DNA of 16,211 nt from UBA5738 sp964470995 (GTDB lineage Bacteria; Patescibacteriota; Minisyncoccia; Minisyncoccales; UBA5738): positions 1-16,211 of the forward strand of contig CAYYEP010000017.1 in the NCBI GenBank assembly GCA_964470995.1, given 5' to 3'. A program made the position numbers and the translations under genes. The notes under the pieces are model-generated. The model had not been told where the DNA came from and did no database searches. It was given only the letters and a program-made list of their open reading frames with translations. Positions 7,191 to 13,993 of this stretch are shown here, piece after piece (the first letter of the stretch is position 1; every line of letters begins with the position of its first letter).

Positions 7191-8210
7191 CTATCTAGAA
7201 ATTTCAAGCAACCAATTATCGATTGCTTGGCGCGCCATCTCGATGCGCCGCTGCCAATCACTTCCGTCAATCACTGCATACCTCGCTCCAATATCATCAA
7301 GCCGGTCTTTCCACCATTGGAAAAATTCCCACCTCTGGTTAATATCCGCCATTGGTCTCTGGGAATCAGGAGTATACGGAACATCGGGCGAAAGTAGAAG
7401 ATATAAGTCATATTTCCTTCTTTCCGCCTCTTTTCTGACCCAATCGGGACACTCGCCAAAGTAATAGTACGACCAGAATAACGTGGTCATTAATTCGGTA
7501 TCGCAGAAAAGCACTTTATTACAGCGCCGGGCCTGAAAATCCTCCGTCACCATCTGGCCGCGGGCAATCGTCGCAATATCCCCATACCGCACTTCACCCG
7601 GCTTATAAGACCGATTAAGCTCGTACTCGCGCAATAATCCCCGCGCGTACTCGCTTACCCGAACCGTCAAATAATGGGATGCCAGTGCTTCTGCCAGCAT
7701 CGATTTTCCGGTCGACTCGGGTCCTACTATCGCGACACGGCGCGCAAAATAAGGCCGTGCCACTTCGGGAATATACTCCCAATACCGGTAGGAATTATTC
7801 CTTATTTCGGTCCCCGAAACCGGTATCAGGTCGCGCTCCCGATTTACCGGAATGTATTTGATACCCATTGTTTCGGCCATCTTCCACCCATAATCCTCCG
7901 ACCCAAATAACACGTCGAACTCCTCTAATGGGCAATGCCGCTTGATACTCTCTTCCCAAATATTCCAAAAATCAGGATGTTCCTCCGGGTATTGCGGTAT
8001 CTGGGCGTAATGATGCACCACATTGCAGTCCGGAAACATCTCTTTGACCCATTGGTAACGGATCTCTCCCGGGATCGATTCGCTGGGCAACGTGCACACC
8101 AAAATGGTCAGCCGGCGGCACGACGCTCTCGCGAAACTTATCAGGTATTGGTGGCCGGCATGGAAAGGCATGAATTTACCAAACACCAAACCACTTCCAA
8201 GATACTTCAT
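7191..8210 (-). CDS. nadR: bifunctional NMN adenylyltransferase / ribosylnicotinamide kinase (NadR-like)
   Basis: NadR phosphorylates nicotinamide riboside to NMN and adenylates NMN to NAD. The N-terminal nucleotidyltransferase domain has GKFMPFHAGH (11-20), the HxGH motif being His17-His20, and VSGTEIR (131-137) in place of the ISxTxxR motif. The C-terminal kinase domain begins with the Walker A loop GPESTGKS (163-170) and includes FCDTEL (235-240) and a YDLYLLLSPDVPY segment. It has 339 residues and lacks the N-terminal helix-turn-helix of the enterobacterial NadR repressor, so it is purely an enzyme. The ATG is 5 bases after the pnuC stop, so the pair is an operon delivering imported nicotinamide riboside directly to the kinase. 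No Shine-Dalgarno at normal spacing; a G6 run lies about 18 bases upstream, and translational coupling is likely. Confidence 0.95.
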   Translation of the reverse strand: MKYLGSGLVFGKFMPFHAGHQYLISFARASCRRLTILVCTLPSESIPGEIRYQWVKEMFPDCNVVHHYAQIPQYPEEHPDFWNIWEESIKRHCPLEEFDVLFGSEDYGWKMAETMGIKYIPVNRERDLIPVSGTEIRNNSYRYWEYIPEVARPYFARRVAIVGPESTGKSMLAEALASHYLTVRVSEYARGLLREYELNRSYKPGEVRYGDIATIARGQMVTEDFQARRCNKVLFCDTELMTTLFWSYYYFGECPDWVRKEAERRKYDLYLLLSPDVPYTPDSQRPMADINQRWEFFQWWKDRLDDIGARYAVIDGSDWQRRIEMARQAIDNWLLEISR

Positions 8211-8215
8211 AAATT

Positions 8216-8935
8216 CTATTTATAATTCCCCCCGATATCTTTTTTAGTTGCAAAGAGCTGAACACGCCAGTCAAGCAACCCTTTGGTCGCCAACACCAGG
8301 AACATTGCATATTCCAATGCAATAAACTTGACACCTTTTATATAATACAAACAAATACCGATTATGTCAACTAAAATCCACAAGTACCAACACTCAATTT
8401 TCTTTTGTGCCATTATAAATTGCGCCAAGAAACTCAGCACCGTTGTAAAGGCATCAAGATAGGCAAACGACGCCGGCAACGGAAAGAATCCCGGGAAATA
8501 AATATGAATATTGCTCATCAAATAACCCATACCCATAGTACCCAGAACAACAATGGCGGCGTATATCATTTTTTCTTTCACAGTTGCCCGTAAAACATCC
8601 TGCCTCTCCGCCTCTTTTTTGCGAACTATTTTCAACCAAATATACCAGCCATATAAACTGGCAAAAAAGAAAAAAATTTGCTCTGCCAAATCCGAATAAA
8701 GCTGGATCTGGTAAAAAAGAAATGCATAGCAAAAAATACCGACTATCCCGACCGGCCAAGTTGCAATCCGGTTCTTGGCAGCCAAATAAACGCACCAAAT
8801 ATTGAAAACAGTGCCGAAAAACTCGATATAGCTCATCGGATACCCGAGGAGCGTAAAAAATATCGTATTAATATTTAATAAATCGTATATGAATTGCATT
8901 ATAATGTTGGTGTTTAGTTTATCGTAAATGATCAC
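8216..8935 (-). CDS. pnuC: nicotinamide riboside transporter PnuC
   Basis: PnuC is a membrane carrier for nicotinamide riboside, the substrate of the NadR kinase encoded next. About seven hydrophobic segments fit the family. Conserved-looking signatures are SDLAEQ followed by ASLYGWYIW (81-100), and the later DAFTTVLSFLAQFIMAQKKI, ECWYLWILVD and LYYIKG (161-201). The frame opens at a GTG (8935), giving 239 residues. An in-frame ATG at 8899 (residue 13) or 8836 could be the true start; none has a good Shine-Dalgarno. It is the first gene of a two-gene operon with nadR. A near-consensus promoter lies upstream with an inverted repeat over the predicted transcription start, so expression is probably controlled, plausibly by NAD status. 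Confidence 0.93.
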   Translation of the reverse strand: MIIYDKLNTNIIMQFIYDLLNINTIFFTLLGYPMSYIEFFGTVFNIWCVYLAAKNRIATWPVGIVGIFCYAFLFYQIQLYSDLAEQIFFFFASLYGWYIWLKIVRKKEAERQDVLRATVKEKMIYAAIVVLGTMGMGYLMSNIHIYFPGFFPLPASFAYLDAFTTVLSFLAQFIMAQKKIECWYLWILVDIIGICLYYIKGVKFIALEYAMFLVLATKGLLDWRVQLFATKKDIGGNYK

Positions 8936-8971
8936 TTCCGGTCCATTGACAAGCCCGGTAACCGTTTATCA

Positions 8972-8983
8972 GTTAATATTAAC
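8972..8983. promoter_or_regulatory. 12-bp perfect palindrome in the pnuC leader
   Basis: GTTAATATTAAC is a perfect palindrome, about 46 bases after the predicted pnuC transcription start. Three bases further lies CCCGCGGG (8986-8993), another perfect palindrome. Either could be a protein site or part of an RNA fold; no known operator consensus is matched. Confidence 0.35.
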
Positions 8984-9018
8984 CGCCCGCGGGTTGCACT
9001 TCGGGACTAAACTTACAA

Positions 9019-9032
9019 ATTGTTCCAACAAT
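9019..9032. promoter_or_regulatory. inverted repeat over the pnuC transcription start (candidate operator)
   Basis: ATTGTT-CC-AACAAT has perfect 6-bp arms around two bases and begins three bases after the -10 box, so it covers the predicted +1. That is the classic position for a repressor site. The regulator is unknown. Confidence 0.45.
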
Positions 9033-9035
9033 ATA

Positions 9036-9064
9036 ATTATAAAATAGAAAATTAAAATAGTCAA
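9036..9064 (-). promoter_or_regulatory. near-consensus sigma70 promoter of pnuC-nadR
   Basis: TTGACT (9064-9059), a 17-base spacer and a perfect TATAAT (9041-9036), within AT-rich DNA. Predicted start is near 9029. The leader would be about 94 bases to the GTG or 130 bases to the ATG of pnuC. This is the best promoter in the window. Confidence 0.75.
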
Positions 9065-9086
9065 TACAAAAAAATTCCACTTTAAG

Positions 9087-9113
9087 CAAAAACACCCCTT
9101 TGGGATGTTTTTG
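9087..9113 (-). terminator. terminator after tRNA-Phe
   Basis: A 12-bp stem (CAAAAACATCCC / GGGGTGTTTTTG, one G-T pair) with an AAA loop lies 4 bases after the tRNA 3' end. The T run is inside the 3' arm. It separates the tRNA from the pnuC promoter. Confidence 0.7.
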
Positions 9114-9117
9114 AGTG

Positions 9118-9190
9118 TGCCGAGGTCCGGAATCGAACCGGAATATGATGATTTTCAGTCATCCGCCGTGACCGACTTGGCTACCTCGGC
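9118..9190 (-). tRNA. tRNA-Phe (GAA)
   Basis: A 73-base cloverleaf on the minus strand. Acceptor GCCGAGG pairs with CCTCGGC with discriminator A. The anticodon stem GATGA/TCATC holds loop CTGAAAA (anticodon GAA). The T arm is TCCGG-TTCGATT-CCGGA with the normal TTC. CCA is not encoded. It has its own terminator. Confidence 0.96.
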
Positions 9191-9198
9191 ATTAAGAT

Positions 9199-9229
9199 GA
9201 ACCGCTCTCCGCTTACGCTTCAGAGGTTC
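9199..9229 (-). other. imperfect hairpin just upstream of tRNA-Phe
   Basis: Ends GAACC/GGTTC pair, then CTCT/AGAG inside, with a GC-GTAA-GC tip. It ends 9 bases before the mature tRNA and may be part of the precursor leader. The rest of 9191-9342 holds an AAAC-rich run (about 9229-9250) and, just after the deacetylase stop, a bulged inverted repeat, CCGGCAA.TC/GATTGCCGG, that could be a weak terminator. Confidence 0.35.
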
Positions 9230-9342
9230 AAACAAACAAAACAAACTCAAACACATCTTTCATATCAAAATTTCCCGCTTTTGTCCATCGGCAAACCCCG
9301 GCAATCACTCGCCAGAGCAACAAAAAAACAGGATTTGCCGGT

Positions 9343-11043
9343 TTAACGAATCTGAGGAGTTATTTCGGCCAGCGCTTGTCCAACGGTCAAAACCGGCAAC
9401 CCGCTTGCTTCTATCGCCGCCATCTGCCGGCCAAAATCTTCTACCGCAGTTGTATATCCATAATTATATTCACTGCCAATATTATGGTACAAAAGCACCA
9501 GCCATGATCGGTTTTGCGCCGCGCGAGTTAGCCACGTTTCTATTTCGCCAATTGTAGTCGTATCCATTATATATTGCGTCTTTATCCGGTGAGAATCAAA
9601 ACCAATCAACGTGTTTTCACCACTATCGGAAGTTCGAACGGAATCATAATATTTCTCGGCGGTATTGATCACGCCGTCGCTATAATCTCCGTAAGGAATC
9701 GCCAGCGAATTCACGGAGTCGCAAATGGCGTTTAACGTATTTTTTGATCCCGATAGTTCCGAATTCAATTTTTTGGCGTTTAACAATGTCAAACGAGAAT
9801 GCGTCACGGTGTGCGAACCGATTTCGTGTCCCGCGTTGCACATCGCTGCGATCTGGCCCTTTGTCATCGCCGGCAAATCAAGCTTGGTTTGACTGTTAAT
9901 GGCACCGCTCACGATATACTGGGTCGTTTTAAAGCCGTATTGATCAAGCACCGGCAAGGCATTGTTATAGACATTGGCAAATCCATCGTCAAAAGTGATA
10001 CTCACCATTCCTCTTGAAAATGCGGTTTCTTCCCTCGCTTTAAACGCATAATTGTCGATGGCAAGATAACCCTTTTTGGAAATGGCATGCAGGACGGTGT
10101 ATTCAACTGCATCTTCGGGAATGTAAACCGCGGCGGAAAATTCATTCCAATCGGCCGAAGCCGCAGGCGATCCAAGCCAAATATGGTTGACTGCGCCGCC
10201 GGCAGTAATGGTTTTCACATAAACATCCGTAGCAACATCAGACTTATAATAATCAGTAAAAAGATAATGGCGGCCGCCATCAATGGGCTGGTGGTTAAAA
10301 TAGCATCTTGCATCGCCGCTTTCCCAACTGTCAAGCTGTATTTTCAGGCTTCGATTCCCGTCGTATCCGGACGCGTCATAGATAAACATCGGCACGTTTT
10401 CACCCCAATTATTACAATCCCACGCAATCGGACCGCCTTCTGGATCGGCCACCTCCATTGACGCATTGGGCACATTATCCGTAATCGCGACGTCCGGCAT
10501 TTCATAAAGCGCGTAATTGTCGGTTTGCAAATATCCCGGCGCCGCCAGCACCTGATAGACCCTTGCCTTCACCGCTCCTGCGGGAATTTCAAACGAATAT
10601 GACGCCAGTCTCCAATCCGCGCTTACCGGATTGCTACCAAGCCATTTCCAGCTCAAATTTCCGTCCGTATCCTGAAATTCAACATCGGTTTCCGTTTCCG
10701 CCGATGATCGGTAATAATTTTCAAAATAATAAGTTTCTCCGGGCGTCACCGAAACCGGCGCCGCCGGCGCCAGATCCGCACTTCCGCTCGCCCGCCGAGT
10801 CATCGTTATTCCCACTGATCTTGCCCCATTCTGGGCACCGGAAGAAAAATATGAAAAAACAGCATCGTTGTTCCCGGTAATCTCTTGCACCCAACCCAAC
10901 GGCACATCCGCCCCGCCGTCAATCTCAAGCGAAGGGTTGGTAATAAGATTCTCGCCGGCGCAAACCGGACTTGCCATCCCCAAAGCGCCAACAAACAAAA
11001 AGACAAACGATCCTTTCAAAACATAAGAAAAAAAACTTTTCAT
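9343..11043 (-). CDS. secreted polysaccharide deacetylase with two carbohydrate-binding-like modules
   Basis: Residues 1-29 are a signal peptide ending near VCA. Two similar beta-rich modules follow (about 31-182 and 189-336), each opening with an ENLITNPSLE- or NVPNASMEV-type start and ending with YLQTDNYAL or YLAIDNYAF, the pattern of CBM4/9-like carbohydrate-binding domains. The C-terminal NodB-type domain (345-566) has the metal-binding aspartates in TFDDG (352-353), His411 and His415 in GSHTVTHS, the IPYGDYS motif (449-455), and LLYHNI (517-522) with the distal catalytic His520. Such enzymes remove acetyl groups from N-acetylglucosamine polymers or peptidoglycan; the substrate here is not known. 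Both modules suggest the enzyme acts while bound to a surface glycan, its own or a host's. It lies 57 bases after tgt, perhaps co-transcribed. No good Shine-Dalgarno; GAGGAAA is about 20 bases upstream of the ATG. Confidence 0.92.
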   Translation of the reverse strand: MKSFFSYVLKGSFVFLFVGALGMASPVCAGENLITNPSLEIDGGADVPLGWVQEITGNNDAVFSYFSSGAQNGARSVGITMTRRASGSADLAPAAPVSVTPGETYYFENYYRSSAETETDVEFQDTDGNLSWKWLGSNPVSADWRLASYSFEIPAGAVKARVYQVLAAPGYLQTDNYALYEMPDVAITDNVPNASMEVADPEGGPIAWDCNNWGENVPMFIYDASGYDGNRSLKIQLDSWESGDARCYFNHQPIDGGRHYLFTDYYKSDVATDVYVKTITAGGAVNHIWLGSPAASADWNEFSAAVYIPEDAVEYTVLHAISKKGYLAIDNYAFKAREETAFSRGMVSITFDDGFANVYNNALPVLDQYGFKTTQYIVSGAINSQTKLDLPAMTKGQIAAMCNAGHEIGSHTVTHSRLTLLNAKKLNSELSGSKNTLNAICDSVNSLAIPYGDYSDGVINTAEKYYDSVRTSDSGENTLIGFDSHRIKTQYIMDTTTIGEIETWLTRAAQNRSWLVLLYHNIGSEYNYGYTTAVEDFGRQMAAIEASGLPVLTVGQALAEITPQIR

Positions 11044-11100
11044 AATGTGTGTTTTTTATTGTTTCCTCGATTCTATTAAAAAACGAAAAACGGATACTAA

Positions 11101-12345
11101 TTACAACCCTAACCACTCCTTCTTCAATTCCCAAAAACCGCCGTTTTTAATACTTTCCCGAATATTTTCCATCAATCGCAGCATAAACCACAGGTTATGG
11201 ATCGTTGCCAGCCTAAAATAAGTCAACTCCCGCGCCGCGTACAAATGCCGCAAATACGCTCGCGAATAGTTTTTACAGGTAGGACATCCGCAATTCCGGT
11301 CGATCGGTCCGCTGTCTTCCTTATGTATCGCCGAAGAAATATTGATACGGAACTTGTTTTCCTTTTTTCCGCCGGACTCGGGCAGAATATAAAGATTTGC
11401 CCGCCGCGCGATCCGCGTCGGCGCCACGCAATCAAAAGTATCTATCCCGCGCTCGACACACTCGAAAATATCATCAATCTCGCCAATACCCAACAAATGC
11501 CTGGGGCGAAGCTTACCGTAAACAGAATCGAATTGATTTAATTGCGGTACCACCCATCCTAAAATTTCATGCATATCGCGTTTAGTATTGCCCAACGACC
11601 CGCCGATAGCGAGGCCATCAAACGCCATCGACCCGATCGCCTTTGTGCTTTCATCGCGCAAATCGCGCCAAAAACCTCCTTGGATTATTCCGTAAAGCGC
11701 CTGATCTTTATCATGATATTCCAGGGATTGTTTAGCCCACTCATGCGTCCGCTTCATCGCGGTCCGAGTATAATCTTTGTCCGAAAGCGGCGAAGTACAC
11801 TCGTCGAACGCCATAATGATATCTGTCCCCAGATTCGCCTGGATCTCCATTGACCGCTGGGCATCAAAAAAGTGAAGCGATCCGTTATAAATCGAGCGGA
11901 ACTCGACTCCCGCATCGGTGATCTTAGTTAAATTTTCTTTAGGCGCCTTGGGAGTATTCGCAATATCTTCGCTGCCCGCGCTCTCCTGCGGAAAAAAATT
12001 ACCGATCTTGCCAATATTATGTTCCCGCGCCAATCCCAGCGAAAATGCCTGAAACCCGCCCGAATCCGAAAACAACGGTTTATCAAAATTCATGAATTTA
12101 TGCGTCCCGCCAAACCGCCTTATCAATTCATCTCCCGGTTTTAAGTGCAAATGATACGTATTCACCAAGCCGCATTGCGCTCCCAGCATTTCTAAGTCCG
12201 CAGAGTCCAAAGACCGCGCCGACGCCAAAGTCGCCACTGGCACAAAATGCGGTGTTTCAATGCCCCCCCGCCGGGTATGGATCACCCCAGCCCTTGCCGC
12301 AGTATTTTTATCCCTATTTAATATCTCGAAATCAAATTCGGCCAT
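11101..12345 (-). CDS. tgt: tRNA-guanine transglycosylase
   Basis: Tgt exchanges guanine-34 of tRNAs with GUN anticodons for a queuosine precursor. Key residues: Asp94 in FSDSGGFQAF, nucleophile Asp305 in IDTFDCVAPTR, GIIQGG (219-224), and the zinc site Cys352, Cys354, Cys357 with His383 (CGCPTC ... TIHN). The protein has 414 residues against about 375 in E. coli. The extra length is mainly an insert of about 34 residues after FSLG (about 105-139, with GNFFPQESAGSEDIAN), just after the first active-site loop and before KITDAGVEF. ATG start at 12345; no strong Shine-Dalgarno. The leader contains a GCGCGGG-TTATT-CCCGTGC hairpin (12388-12406). No other queuosine gene is in the window, so the cell may salvage preQ1 or queuine. 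Confidence 0.96.
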   Translation of the reverse strand: MAEFDFEILNRDKNTAARAGVIHTRRGGIETPHFVPVATLASARSLDSADLEMLGAQCGLVNTYHLHLKPGDELIRRFGGTHKFMNFDKPLFSDSGGFQAFSLGLAREHNIGKIGNFFPQESAGSEDIANTPKAPKENLTKITDAGVEFRSIYNGSLHFFDAQRSMEIQANLGTDIIMAFDECTSPLSDKDYTRTAMKRTHEWAKQSLEYHDKDQALYGIIQGGFWRDLRDESTKAIGSMAFDGLAIGGSLGNTKRDMHEILGWVVPQLNQFDSVYGKLRPRHLLGIGEIDDIFECVERGIDTFDCVAPTRIARRANLYILPESGGKKENKFRINISSAIHKEDSGPIDRNCGCPTCKNYSRAYLRHLYAARELTYFRLATIHNLWFMLRLMENIRESIKNGGFWELKKEWLGL

Positions 12346-12387
12346 ATCGTTTTAAACCAAACAAGAATAAGCCCTATCTACCAAACC

Positions 12388-12406
12388 GCACGGGAATAAC
12401 CCGCGC
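12388..12406 (-). other. hairpin in the tgt leader
   Basis: On the minus strand GCGCGGG and CCCGTGC form a 7-bp stem with one G-T pair and a TTATT loop, 42 bases before the tgt ATG. It has no T tail and does not match the preQ1 riboswitch pattern I know. It could be leader structure or an attenuated site. Confidence 0.3.
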
Positions 12407-12445
12407 GAATTTTACTATCAACTATTTTCTGTAAACTGTTAACTG

Positions 12446-12464
12446 AATTTTGCTTCGCAAAATT
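12446..12464. other. perfect hairpin abutting the tRNA-Ala 3' end
   Basis: AATTTTGC-TTC-GCAAAATT, an 8-bp stem with a 3-base loop, begins two bases after the tRNA discriminator. It may define the precursor 3' end or act as a weak terminator, but no T tail follows on the minus strand. Confidence 0.4.
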
Positions 12465-12466
12465 TG

Positions 12467-12537
12467 TGGACCTGCGGGGAATCGGACCCCGATTACCTCC
12501 ATGCCATGGAGGCGTGATACCACTATACTACAGGCCC
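12467..12537 (-). tRNA. tRNA-Ala (GGC)
   Basis: A 71-base cloverleaf. Acceptor GGGCCTG pairs with CAGGTCC and contains G3-U70, the alanine identity pair, which supports the anticodon call. Anticodon stem CCTCC/GGAGG holds loop ATGGCAT (GGC). The T arm is CGGGG-TCCGATT-CCCCG: position 55 is C rather than the near-universal U. The D stem has only two clear pairs. CCA is not encoded. Confidence 0.93.
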
Positions 12538-12585
12538 GTTAACGAATTTGATAATACAACAATTTGCGGAATTTGCAACCGTATC

Positions 12586-12608
12586 TGCTCATTGCTCATC
12601 TGCTCATT
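12586..12608. repeat. short TGCTCAT tandem repeat between tRNA genes
   Basis: Three TGCTCAT units in a row with one inserted base lie in the spacer between tRNA-Arg and tRNA-Ala. A similar loose duplication (AACTGTTAACTG) lies at 12435-12446 on the other side of tRNA-Ala. Confidence 0.6.
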
Positions 12609-12620
12609 TACTATTTGTTG

Positions 12621-12692
12621 TGCCCCCGCCAGGAATCGGACCTGGATCTAGAGCTTAGGAGTCTCTCGTTCTATCCATTGAACTATGGGGGC
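12621..12692 (-). tRNA. tRNA-Arg (CCT)
   Basis: A 72-base cloverleaf. D arm GTTC-AATGGATA-GAAC, anticodon loop CTCCTAA (anticodon CCT, reading AGG), T arm CCAGG-TCCGATT-CCTGG with C at position 55, discriminator A, no encoded CCA. Two stem positions are not canonical: A7-C66 in the acceptor stem and A31-G39 at the foot of the anticodon stem. It may be functional with non-canonical pairs or slightly degraded. It is followed by tRNA-Ala 83 bases on. Confidence 0.85.
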
Positions 12693-12756
12693 CGACTATG
12701 ATCGATCAGTATACAAAAATGCGTAACTTACAACCGGAGTCTAGCAAAAAATGATC

Positions 12757-12785
12757 TTGTTGGCAAAGGAATAGGATGATAAAAT
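12757..12785 (+). promoter_or_regulatory. candidate sigma70 promoter of the HtrA-like gene
   Basis: TTGTTG (12757-12762), a 17-base spacer and TAAAAT (12780-12785). Predicted start near 12792, about 19 bases before the ATG. Confidence 0.5.
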
Positions 12786-12810
12786 AGGCGATAAAGATTA
12801 ATTATATTCT

Positions 12811-13848
12811 ATGCCCAGAACTACCACCTCCCCGCTTATCCGAATCGCCAAGAAAGTTTGTCCAGCAGTAATCACTATCGTCGTTTCCAAAGATGTCTCC
12901 AAAGTAGAAGGTTATTATCTTGTTCCTATGGGCGACCAACAAACAATGGTTCCCAAAATTAACAATCCCCGCGGCGAAACCAAAGTTGGCGGCGGTTCAG
13001 GTTTTATTATCTCTTCGGACGGATATATTCTCACCTGCTCGCATGTTGTAGACGACATTGATGCCTCCTACACTGCCATCATTGATCCCGACCATAAATT
13101 TTCCTGCCAGGTTCTTGCTAAAGACCCGTTAATCGATGTCGCCATCTTAAAAGTCGAAGCCAACAACCTTCCCGCTCTGGAAATGGGCGATTCCACCCGC
13201 ATCCAGCTTGGCGAAGATGTTCTGGCTGTCGGAAATCCCATGGGCGAATTCGACGACACACTATCGCGTGGCATCGTTTCGGGTTTGAGCCGGCGCATTA
13301 CCGCCTACGGCGGGAGCAAAATGCACGAAACCAGCCTGCGCGGACTCATTCAAACCGATGCGGCTATCAACCCCGGCAACTCCGGCGGCCCGCTTGTTAA
13401 TATGTATTCCCAAGCTATCGGCGTCAACACAGCCATGGTCATGGGCGCGCAAAACCTTGGTTTTGCCATCCCGATCAACTACGCCCGAAATATGTTTGAG
13501 GAAGTTTTAAAATACGGCAAGCTCAAACGTCCCTTTATGGGCATCCGCTATGTCATTTTAAACCCCGACATCGCCCAAGCTAATAAACTCCCCGTCGATT
13601 ACGGCGCCCTTGTTGTGCGCGAAACCTTCGGCGAACCGGCCGTGGTCAAGGGAAGCGCCGCCGACAAAGCCGGATTAAAAGAATACGACATCATTCTTGA
13701 ATTCGACGGCCACAAAATCAGCCCTGAAAAACTTTTGACCGACGTTCTTCAAGACTGCAAAGTTGGCGATCAAATCCCGATGGTAATCCTGCGCGATGGT
13801 AAAATGATAAACATGAGCATCTGCCTCCTGGAAAAGAAAAACTGCTAA
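12811..13848 (+). CDS. HtrA/DegP-like trypsin-family serine protease with PDZ domain
   Basis: The protease domain shows the full triad: His78 in LTCSHVV, Asp109 in DPLIDVAIL, and Ser191 in NPGNSGGPL. A PDZ domain follows (about 235-340), with the YGAL.VRE strand and the AGLKEYDIILEFDG loop typical of HtrA. HtrA proteases degrade or refold damaged exported proteins, normally outside the membrane. Here 345 residues begin directly with the protease domain: there is no signal peptide or membrane anchor, and an in-frame stop about 12 bases upstream of the ATG rules out a longer N-terminus in this sequence. Either it acts in the cytoplasm or it is exported in another way. It is the only plus-strand gene, with its own promoter and a strong terminator. 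The C-terminus ends in Cys. No Shine-Dalgarno is seen. Confidence 0.95.
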   Translation: MPRTTTSPLIRIAKKVCPAVITIVVSKDVSKVEGYYLVPMGDQQTMVPKINNPRGETKVGGGSGFIISSDGYILTCSHVVDDIDASYTAIIDPDHKFSCQVLAKDPLIDVAILKVEANNLPALEMGDSTRIQLGEDVLAVGNPMGEFDDTLSRGIVSGLSRRITAYGGSKMHETSLRGLIQTDAAINPGNSGGPLVNMYSQAIGVNTAMVMGAQNLGFAIPINYARNMFEEVLKYGKLKRPFMGIRYVILNPDIAQANKLPVDYGALVVRETFGEPAVVKGSAADKAGLKEYDIILEFDGHKISPEKLLTDVLQDCKVGDQIPMVILRDGKMINMSICLLEKKNC

Positions 13849-13865
13849 AAACAACTTAGAAATTT

Positions 13866-13898
13866 AATCAAAAACGGCGCTCGAGGCCGTTTTTGATT
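13866..13898 (+). terminator. strong terminator after the HtrA-like gene
   Basis: A perfect 13-bp stem, AATCAAAAACGGC/GCCGTTTTTGATT, with loop GCTCGAG, starts 17 bases after the stop. The T run lies in the 3' arm. It is symmetric and could also act against minus-strand transcripts from the DUF378 gene. Confidence 0.85.
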
Positions 13899-13953
13899 CA
13901 AAAAGCGCGCGATTATGCCGGACACTAGGGAACTGCAATTTACACCAGCACCG

Positions 13954-13979
13954 TACCAGCCGCACCGCTGGGTATTTTT
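13954..13979 (+). terminator. possible second, bulged terminator
   Basis: TACCAGC and GCTGG(G)TA pair with one bulged G around loop CGCACC, followed by five T. It lies 55 bases after the main terminator and may simply back it up. Confidence 0.3.
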
Positions 13980-13993
13980 AAATGCGCGACCTT

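Noticed and set aside
10954..10966. Lipobox in the deacetylase signal peptide (SPVCAG)
   Set aside because: The residues before Cys are S-P-V, which do not match the usual L-[AS]-[GA]-C pattern; ordinary cleavage after Ala is more likely.
12346..12466. PreQ1 riboswitch upstream of tgt
   Set aside because: A hairpin exists but the adenine-rich tail and pseudoknot bases expected of preQ1-I are not seen.
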